Shown here piece by piece: positions 56,945 to 64,000 of a DNA stretch of 64,000 nucleotides. The DNA is taken from contig PDUO01000026.1 in assembly GCA_003008705.1 (NCBI GenBank), positions 620,001 through 684,000 on the forward strand, written 5' to 3'. Numbering within the stretch: position 1 is the first letter of the stretch; every line of letters starts with the position of its first letter. The position numbers and the translations under genes were made by a program. The DNA is from Pezicula radicicola (taxonomy: Eukaryota; Ascomycota; Leotiomycetes; Helotiales; Dermateaceae). The notes beneath the pieces were generated by a model, which saw nothing but the letters and a program-made list of their open reading frames with translations, searched no databases and was not told where the DNA came from.

Positions 56945-59413
56945 CTAAAATTCAATTTCGTCCTCGATTTCCTCTTCCATGCCTTCAAAAGTTGTATCAG
57001 CCGCGTAGAATGGCTCTATGAAGATGCTAGACTCATCATGCTCGTATAATAGCCTTCCTTTTTTTAGTTTTTGGACCTCCTTCAACGTCTTGGCAAAGGT
57101 TTGTTTTGCACGAACCCAAGAATCTTCGTTTTCTTTGTAGACTGTCAATTCAACCACAGAAAAGGCTGTGCTGAGTGTCAAATTCAGTTTCTCGATATCA
57201 TTCCGTTTGGTGACCATAGAGACGTCTTCTAGGAAGGTCGGCAGATCTTTCCCTTGGATACGACCTTCGTCCCAACACTTTTGTTTCCGGATGGGCTCGT
57301 GAGTGATGACCCAGAAAACTACGCGAGTGCCTTTAACTATCTTTGCCTCTTGAGGAGTATCAGTTGGCTTTCTTGGGGGCGTGTGATTGTCAAGAACTGC
57401 GCCATTGGAAAATGGATTAGTGTTTGAGGTGATCTGATCCAAAGGAATTGATTTAATCTGGGCGCCATTACTCCCGGCAGAGCTCTTATCGTCTGGGTTT
57501 GCCTTGGCAGGGTTGAATGCATCATGCGATTCAGTACTCTGATTCAACACAGGCGTGGTGACTTTGTCTGTGTTATGGAAATCTTCTTTCCACTCCTTAA
57601 CTTCAGAGGTGAATCCAAAATCCTCGGTATCTAGATCCTGAAAAGCTTCGTGTGAGGGGTGTCTGGAAGTCAGGACTTGAGGTGGCGGGCTTCGCTGGAT
57701 CGCTTGGTCTTCCTCTTCCCCAGCCTCACCAGTAAGATCAATTTCATCAATGGGGCAAGTTCCCAATGAAGATGCTTGGGGCAAGGGCTGTGGGGTTTGG
57801 TCCAGTGAGGATGGAGACATAGCAGTAGCTTGGTACTTGTTGGCGTCGTGATGTTGCCCGGGGACGGCAGAAAATACGCCAAAGGAGTCCACCCTTGGCA
57901 GACGGACGTTTGATGAAATCTTGAATGGGTCAAACACGGGAGTAACTGATTTATCCTTCCATCCGGAGTCTTGCTGGCAGACTCCTCCAGAGTATTCCGG
58001 ATCTGCCGCAAACATTGGTGCTACTGGTGCAGCGAAGGTTCTAAATTCGGACTGCTCTGGTAGGTAGGGGCTGATATAAGATGTTTCGTCTTGCGAATTA
58101 CCCATTGTGGCCGACGACGGCGAGGGCAAGCCTTTATCCATTGCCCCATCTTCATGTGATTGAGTGTCATCTGATGATGACCTATCGTTCTCTTCAATAT
58201 ATCGGTCAACTTCGGAGTCTGGAATCGCTTCGGGTATGATACGTGGCTGTGGCAGACGACTGGTACGTCTGGGGATGTTGTCGAACTTTTGTCTCTTACA
58301 GACTGGCTCCTGACCAGAATCCCAACGACGGCGACGAGGAAGGCGATTCTGAGTTGTCACATGCGCTGATGATAGCGATGATGATGTGTGTGAAACATGG
58401 ATATTGTCCTAGTTATCAAGTCAGAAACTACTACCGTACAAATTGCTTTGTAAGATATTATTTCAATTAGGGCTAAAAATTGAGTTACTCAAATCAAGTG
58501 AGCTACTCAGATAGAAAGCCGTACAAAATTATATCTCATAAAGCAATTAACACGGTACCTGAAGTCTTTGCCAACTGCGAGTAGTTTGTCATACCTCATC
58601 GCTAGGGAAGTCATATATGTCATCTTCGACTGAACCTTGGACATGCCCTTTGGCTTCGGTGGACCTTATGGTTTGTAGCTTCTCCGAACTCTTCCGCTTT
58701 GAGCCTTCTTTTGTATTACCATTTTTGTTGTGCAACGTCGTTGTTTCCGGTTTGCCATGAGTCCGATACTTGAATGTAATCACACTATAAAGTCAGCTTA
58801 CGAATTATGATATCGGCTGCAGACTTACAACCTTTCCTTGTTTTGCTGCTCTGCCTTCTTGGTCTTAGGCTGTACAGAGGATTTCGAGGTCGTGGAGGCA
58901 TGACGAAGTGGTGATACTATCCCTCGAGGATCGTCTATTGAAGTCTTTTTCTGCGCATGGTCGCTGTTTCTTTTCGCATAGTGGTTTTGATTAAAGAAAA
59001 GTTGTTTTAATAAGTCTACGATCCTAGAAGGTGTTAGTGATTAAACCTTATTCCGAAAGGGGTAGACGCTCTCACCTAGGTCGATCGTTAGGAAATTGAA
59101 TGCTAGAGTTGTTCTTGTTTGTGGCAGGCGACCAAAAGGTCTCACCATTATGGTTCGAATCGATGAAGTTGTTGGCCATTGCTGTTAACTCAGACTGAAC
59201 AGCTGCATCCTTCCATTCTATAAGTTCAGAGCCTGGGCGACCATCACTAGTCTTATAGGATTTTCGCCAGGCATGGACCGCCTTGGTGAATTTGGTTTCG
59301 TCTTTAATTGACGCACCCTGAAATCCAAGAAGATGAAGAAGCTCTTTGATAGATGGTATTTGGGACTTCGAGACCGCTGGTCTCGAAGTGTCTCTAGGTC
59401 GGATTGGCATCAT
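56945..59413 (-). CDS. uncharacterised 728-residue protein, probably nuclear
   Basis: Exons on the minus strand 59413..59076, 59023..58829, 58784..58595 and 58408..56945; all phases close. I do not recognise the family. Visible parts are a conserved-looking N-terminal helical region at about 18-100 (PSIKELLHLLGFQGASIKDE, KAVHAWRKSYKTSDGRPG, FIDSNHNGETFWSPAT) and a basic Lys-rich middle (KPKTKKAEQQNKER, KRKSSEKLQ) with the candidate localisation signal RLPRRRRWDSG. A long Ser/Pro/Asp-rich disordered stretch follows. A C-terminal folded domain at about 600-715 contains GTRVVFWVITHEPIRKQKCW, LNLTLSTAFSVVELTVYKE and FAKTLKEVQKLKKGRLLYEH. The tail is acidic. Nuclear location is inferred from basic clusters. 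The third intron (186 bp) is longer than the others and contains a dispersed 17-bp motif. No damage seen. Confidence 0.75.
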
Positions 59414-60039
59414 GTTTAGTGAAAGCTTCTTTGGGGGTAGAGCGTGGTCTTAAAACAATATGGTCCTCTGTTCTTCGCTGCAACTGCGTCTGGTCTCCAA
59501 AATTCTGTAGAACGCCTAGTCATGCACTACGACTAATATGGACGTATTGCTAGGGGAAGATGGAAGATTCTATTGGATAGCGCTGGGGCCATTCCCAAGA
59601 ATAAGGCACATTCAACCCTGCTTTCCGACTTAAAACGAGCACCTTTTACACCCCCGACATTTTTGAATCTTGGAGTGATGCCCAATAATGCTACTTGACA
59701 CAATAAAGCTGTTACAATGTGTCTAAAACATGTGGCTCTGATATTCTGCGAGTTGTCCACGTAATTTTTAACTAAAATTCCACCAAACGCCGGCTTTTCT
59801 TATAGTGAAAAGAGGTAAGGCTGAGACTGAATTTTAATGATGACTCTTCAGAATCCTGGATAGGGTGTCTGCCTTAGCTGAATCCGTTGATAAAAGCAAA
59901 GTTCGCAAATTTCAAGGTGCCGCAAGCCGAGAGAATAGGAGAAAGACAAATATCTGCTATAAATGAGGGCGGCGAACATTTCTCAAAATCCAGCAGCAGA
60001 TTTACTTTCAAGCGGAATTCACACCTCAATCTAGCGAAG
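59414..60039. promoter_or_regulatory. divergent upstream region between two hypothetical genes
   Basis: 626 bp between outward start codons at 59413 (minus) and 60040 (plus). It presumably contains both promoters. No further structure recognised. Confidence 0.4.
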
Positions 60040-60695
60040 ATGGCAGAAGTACTCAAATATACATTACAAGGACTTTTAGGTAAGTACACACACGCTACGA
60101 AATTCCAGCTTCGCTCCTCCGTAGAGGTCCAGAGCTCCTCATTAATTCAAAACAAATAGTGTGCATTTCCCTGATATCTGCCCAGTATCTTGCAGTAAAA
60201 GACCGCAAGGAAGCACTCGTCAAAGAAGCGCTCGCAGAGGTCTACGATCGCCTTGACAAGGTCTGCGACCGCGTTGGTCAGCTTGAAACCAACCTAGTCA
60301 TTCCCCAACCAACTGAGAGCTTGAAATACAAGACCAACGCACAAGGAGATCTACAGAGGGTTTCTTATCGTAGGACTGGTATTCTTGTGCAGTCCATGAA
60401 GGTGGGAGCCAACAAAAGGGTAAGCTTCAATGGTTGGTAAATTTAGGGAGGTTTGCTAATATGCAGCATCTCAGAGTTTGAACATGAATATTGGCAACTA
60501 GGTCGGTTCGACGCGACAACAACACCTCCTACGTATGATACGTATGATCGTTTTCGAACCTACGAAAGATATCCGATACTCTGCACAGTGTGGCCGGAGG
60601 CTAGAGTTGGAGGCTTAGCGGCCGACGGAGAAAGGCACACTACACCTCTTCTTCGAAACAGGAGGAATGAGAAAAATGTGGACACCAGAAATTGA
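60040..60695 (+). CDS. uncharacterised 160-residue protein
   Basis: Exons 60040..60079, 60196..60419 and 60477..60695 close in phase. Intron 1 is 116 bp and intron 2 is 57 bp. Intron 2 needs the third AG of GCAGCATCTCAGAG; the two earlier AGs give early stops. The protein starts MAEVLKYTLQGLLVKDRKEA and has a short heptad-like helix LAEVYDRLDKVCDRVGQLET. It then has YRRTGILVQSMKVGANKR, and an aromatic, charged C-terminal part FEHEYWQLGRFDATTTPPTY with RTYERYPILCTVWPEARVGG. I do not recognise it. The even reading through three exons and lack of low complexity argue that it is real. No signal peptide or membrane segment. Transcribed divergently from the 728-residue gene. Confidence 0.6.
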
Positions 60696-62790
60696 GCTGT
60701 CATTTGATTGAGAAACAGAATTTGGATCAAGCAGAGATTAGAGCACAGAACAAAAGTTTTACATTTCTTATCACTTACCTTCTACTTCCATGTTGGGCAG
60801 GCTTAAGGCAATTGACCCACAGCATTTGCCTTACTTCTTCTTGCATACTTTTTTACGGGACGCGCGGTTTCTTTGCAATAGTGTGTTTCTCAGCTCGGGG
60901 GTGCCGCATGTAAAAATAGAATTTCACCATAAGTGGAAATCCAACAGTGAATCCAACAAGTTGGATTTTTGCAGCCTATGATATCTTCCTGCGTTAAGCG
61001 AGACTGCTCTTCCTCGCCTGTCAACTCCCAACTGGGTAACCCCTTTTTTTTCTTAAGTTCTAGTATGCTCTATCATTTCTAGAAAATTTTGACACCGAAA
61101 CAATGATTTAAATGTATGAGCGCAACTGCAATCATCTGAAGGGGGGAAAAAAGAGTTTTCTGAGATGATACCTGTCACGTGATATGAATATTAGGTACCC
61201 CGTCATCACCGGGGATATAATTGTACAGATAGTCTATCGTAAGGCAATACTTTAACAAAATTGAAATGAAAGGAGAAATCACTACTTGAAGAGTGCAGAA
61301 CTTGCCACTTGTATGGAGTTTGAAATCTCTAGTTGACAAGTGTTTCCTAACATGATTGGTTCATTTAACCGCCGAATTAGGCTAAGAGCACGCCGTTTTT
61401 TCAAGTACAGCAACTAAGAAGTTAACGCTATCTAGAAGACTACAATTAGCCTTGCTATGTTACATAATATCTCCTTATAATTATTGGCATAAATAAGATG
61501 CTATAGCTTACTTACAAACAATGTCTAAGGCTTAGTACAAAAATTAAGCTAATGCTAAGACACGGTGTTAAGAGAGAGATCAAAACCTTACGACTGGTTT
61601 AAATTATTAAATCTCTTTCTCTCTTTTGCATAGGTAGATTACTTAACTCAAGTAAGTCATCTATTATGAAACAAGAGACGGTTCCAAATTGGAGAAAAAA
61701 TTTCCACTTATCTAATACCATATTCTAAACGGCATTGTCCCAGAGCAATATGTAGATTAGACATGAAATCGAATGCCTGTATAATTTACTTCAAGATTTT
61801 TTTAAAAATTTATGTCGACCTTAAGTAGCAAAAAAGGACTTTTAAAATGAAATAGTTGAAAGCCCGAGATGTAAGCAGGCTCTTTTGAAACGAACATCGA
61901 AGAACAGACATCGTATCAAGCCGGCTGGTCCACCATGCGCCACCGTTTATTACTATTTGAAAGCCGATGATACAGAAGAAGTGTGCATACAAGTGGCGCT
62001 GAAATTAAGACCTTGGTAACGTCCTACTATTAGTACTAGGCTAGACTGGTCTCTTGTGTAAAGTTCAACACTAATACTATTGTAATATAGTAGTCTTTCC
62101 GGAGAAATTAATGTAAGGACCCTCGTGTTTCGAAATGACATCCATGACACTTTACAAAACATTTAATCTGTAGTACCACGCAATTCAATCTACAACTATT
62201 ACTATTACGAGCTAGAGTTTATTACAAGATGAGTTTAGATTAAGAATCGCAGCAGTACCTGCACGCAATTTTATCAGCTCGAGCAGATGGCTGCATCGGT
62301 ATAGAACAATTGCGGTCATTCATGGACCAGTATTTCCGAGCAAATTACAATAACAATTTACCGGCAAGTCTATCTCGTATGAACTCTCGAGCACAATAGT
62401 GGTGATTTGAGTGAGAGTCTGAATTGTCTGATTCTGAAAAATGAGTGGGAGGTAGCAGGCCTTTATATACGAGAGCTGAGCATCAATTGGAGCCTGAATT
62501 CCATACAAAATAAGGCGTTCCGGATGCAACGGCACTGCGCGTAGAGCGCTACAATTGAAAAACAGGGTTACCAGAGGCCTGAGCCAAAGGCCTTAAAAGA
62601 GAAAAAGCAATTATTGTCTAAAATGAGGATATACTCCACACGTGACAAAATGGGCCATAATGGCTGACATCTCGTAATTCTCAGCCCTGCATGGAAATTA
62701 TTATTTCGGAACTTGATTTCTTCACAGAATTTTGCGTATTGTTGCCAAATCTGGTATTACTAAAATAGGCTACTCCGAGCTATTACTACA
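60696..62790. other. gene-free AT-rich region
   Basis: 2.1 kb with only short frames. A variant of the dispersed motif (GATTACTTAACTCAAGTAAG) occurs at about 61637. Several CTATA-rich tracts suggest degraded repeats, but no ends or domains could be recognised. Confidence 0.4.
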
Positions 62791-62890
62791 ATAGGAAATA
62801 CCCTACCCCCCCTAGCCTACAGATGTATATATATACTACCTCTAGACCTTACATTATTCTACAATCGAGTCCATTTCTACTTTCCAACAC
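62791..62890 (+). mobile_element. LTR fragment related to the 55-56 kb element
   Basis: ATAGGAAATA, CCTACCCC, GATGTATATATATAC and CTCTAGACCTTACATTATTC then TACAATCGAGTCC match the LTRs at 55262 and 55974 in order, and it ends TCCAACA. The middle of the LTR (the GCGTATTTATGCG part) is deleted. No target duplication was found. Confidence 0.7.
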
Positions 62891-63019
62891 GTATTGCTCT
62901 TTCCCAGAGGTTGCGGTGCACCTCAATCACGTCAGCGAGACATTAGAGATTTATTATTTGGAAGATTATAAGAAGAAAAGTAGAGACTACTTAACACATG
63001 CCTTCCATTATCCACATGG

Positions 63020-63760
63020 AACAAGTACCGTATTCGTAGAGCTCTACTACGCTTTCAACTCTACTGCGAGCTATTCCGCCGGCCAGGGGATCCTGTCGAT
63101 GGTGTAGACGATTGGAAAAGACGCACACCAAAACAAGAGCTTTTCTGGCTTCGCTACGAGTGGTGGGAGGTGGAGGAAGGAAGTAAAGTGCATTTATCAA
63201 CTACTTGTTCTGGCTTTGGATACTGGACCTGCACACAAGGTCCCCCCAGGTTTTGGAATCGAGATGTTTCAAAATGGTCGCTTCTAAGAACGAAGACTTC
63301 CACAATTACGACATTTTCTAGATGAGACACTAAAAACACCTTTCGGAGAAAATTGTCTCTGTAGATTTCTATCCAGATAGTTCTTTGGCTTTCCAAAAGC
63401 AGACCCAGATGATCTCAACTACTTTTCCCAAGCCCGGCCTAAGTATAGGGTCCATAATCAAGCGGCGCAAATATGACCGCCAGGAACTGACAAGTCGAAG
63501 AGGAAAGACAAGTTCTTACCGGCCGAATGTCGTTCACTTGAATCCAATACAAAAGACTTAAAAAAGTTTGTGAGACTTGTCGGCTGGGTTTTCTGGAGTG
63601 CTGACGACCTATATGACTGGCTTGAGTTCAAAAAGTCTTTCTTAAATTTCGACTAGACGCTGGTGATTTTGATCAAGGTTGGGATTATAGGGGACGCGGC
63701 GGGTATAAACCTTTTTGTTGGAAAACTTACAAGGAAGAATATTGTATATAACTCGTATGA
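63020..63760 (+). other. decayed or unspliced coding-like stretch, unidentified
   Basis: Protein-like runs follow one another on the plus strand. They are DDWKRRTPKQELFWLRYEWW then EVEEGSK (about 63105-63190), ADPDDLNYFSQARPKYRVHN then a TGA (about 63400-63475), KSKRKDKFLPAECRSLESNT and LVGWVFWSADDLYDWLEFKK (to 63655), and a shifted DAGDFDQGWDYRGRGGYKPF. Stops or frame changes separate them. It is probably a relic, though introns could explain part. I do not recognise the family. Confidence 0.4.
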
Positions 63761-64000
63761 TGATTGAAAACGAATCTAAGTTATGGCTCAGAAAAGAATG
63801 ATGGCAATTTGGTATTAAACTAAAGTAAGTGTCTCGCATTTTCGTTCTTAAAAATGCTATAAAATAACCCTTATAATACAGTCACTACAACATGACTAAC
63901 TATATAGAATATCTTACCACCTTGTAGTCTATAATAGTCACGTAGGAGCATAAGGTCTTTTACTTATCGAGAATCTCACTTTTTGAGTAACTGACTTATT

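Noticed and set aside
1..64000. CRISPR arrays, operons or bacterial-type genes
   Set aside because: No regularly spaced repeats with unique spacers were seen. All supported genes carry fungal introns or are fungal families.

Overview
This 64 kb window looks like nuclear DNA of a filamentous ascomycete, probably a leotiomycete-type fungus. The class is inferred from protein flavour and was not tested. Genes have one to seven short introns, mostly 45-60 bp, with GTANGT-like donors and CTAAY branch sites. A single dispersed 5S rRNA gene lies between protein genes, as is usual in filamentous ascomycetes. Conserved fungal housekeeping proteins (Atp14, Rsc7/Npl6, a Sch9-type kinase, dipeptidyl peptidase III) sit among AT-rich, mutation-riddled stretches with LTR remnants, a MITE and several decayed genes. 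Stop codons at likely Trp/Gln/Arg positions and transition-only differences between repeat copies suggest past repeat-induced point mutation (RIP).

Layout. 0-6.3 kb: 3' end of an alpha/beta hydrolase, a membrane-anchored monothiol glutaredoxin, and dipeptidyl peptidase III. 6.7-9.5 kb: a heavily decayed DUF6604-type gene. 10.6-20.3 kb: a small metabolic neighbourhood made of an HSL-type esterase, a TA-flanked MITE, a seven-intron Zn2Cys6 transcription factor, an amino-acid permease, a divergently transcribed class-V aminotransferase-fold PLP enzyme, and a broken aldehyde dehydrogenase. 20.5 kb: 5S rRNA. 22.4-28.3 kb: a small HTD-type protein kinase, a free-standing adenylation-domain enzyme, and an SDR pseudogene. 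30-41 kb: a BTB protein, Atp14, a Sch9-like C2+AGC kinase, and the RSC chromatin-remodelling subunit Rsc7/Npl6, the last two divergent across a 2.6 kb shared upstream region. 41-53 kb: mostly gene-free, with one Pcl/Clg1-type cyclin at 45.1-46.1 kb. 53.3-54.9 kb: a frameshifted modin-like pseudogene. 55.3-56.5 kb: a compact non-autonomous LTR element and a solo LTR, each with a perfect 5-bp target duplication. 56.9-60.7 kb: a 728-residue protein and a 160-residue protein that I do not recognise. 61-64 kb: AT-rich DNA with another LTR fragment and a decayed coding stretch.

How parts may work together. Esterase, Zn2Cys6 regulator, permease and PLP enzyme, plus the aldehyde dehydrogenase relic, would make sense as an uptake-and-catabolism unit for an amino-acid-like or ester-linked amine substrate. 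Adjacency and divergent promoter sharing are the only support. No complete novel defence-like or CRISPR-like system was seen. The most distinctive items are the short LTR element with internal hairpin-like repeats, the MITE, a dispersed 17-bp motif family, and the metabolic neighbourhood. All exon boundaries were derived by reading splice signals and checking that the frame closes. They are predictions without transcript evidence.
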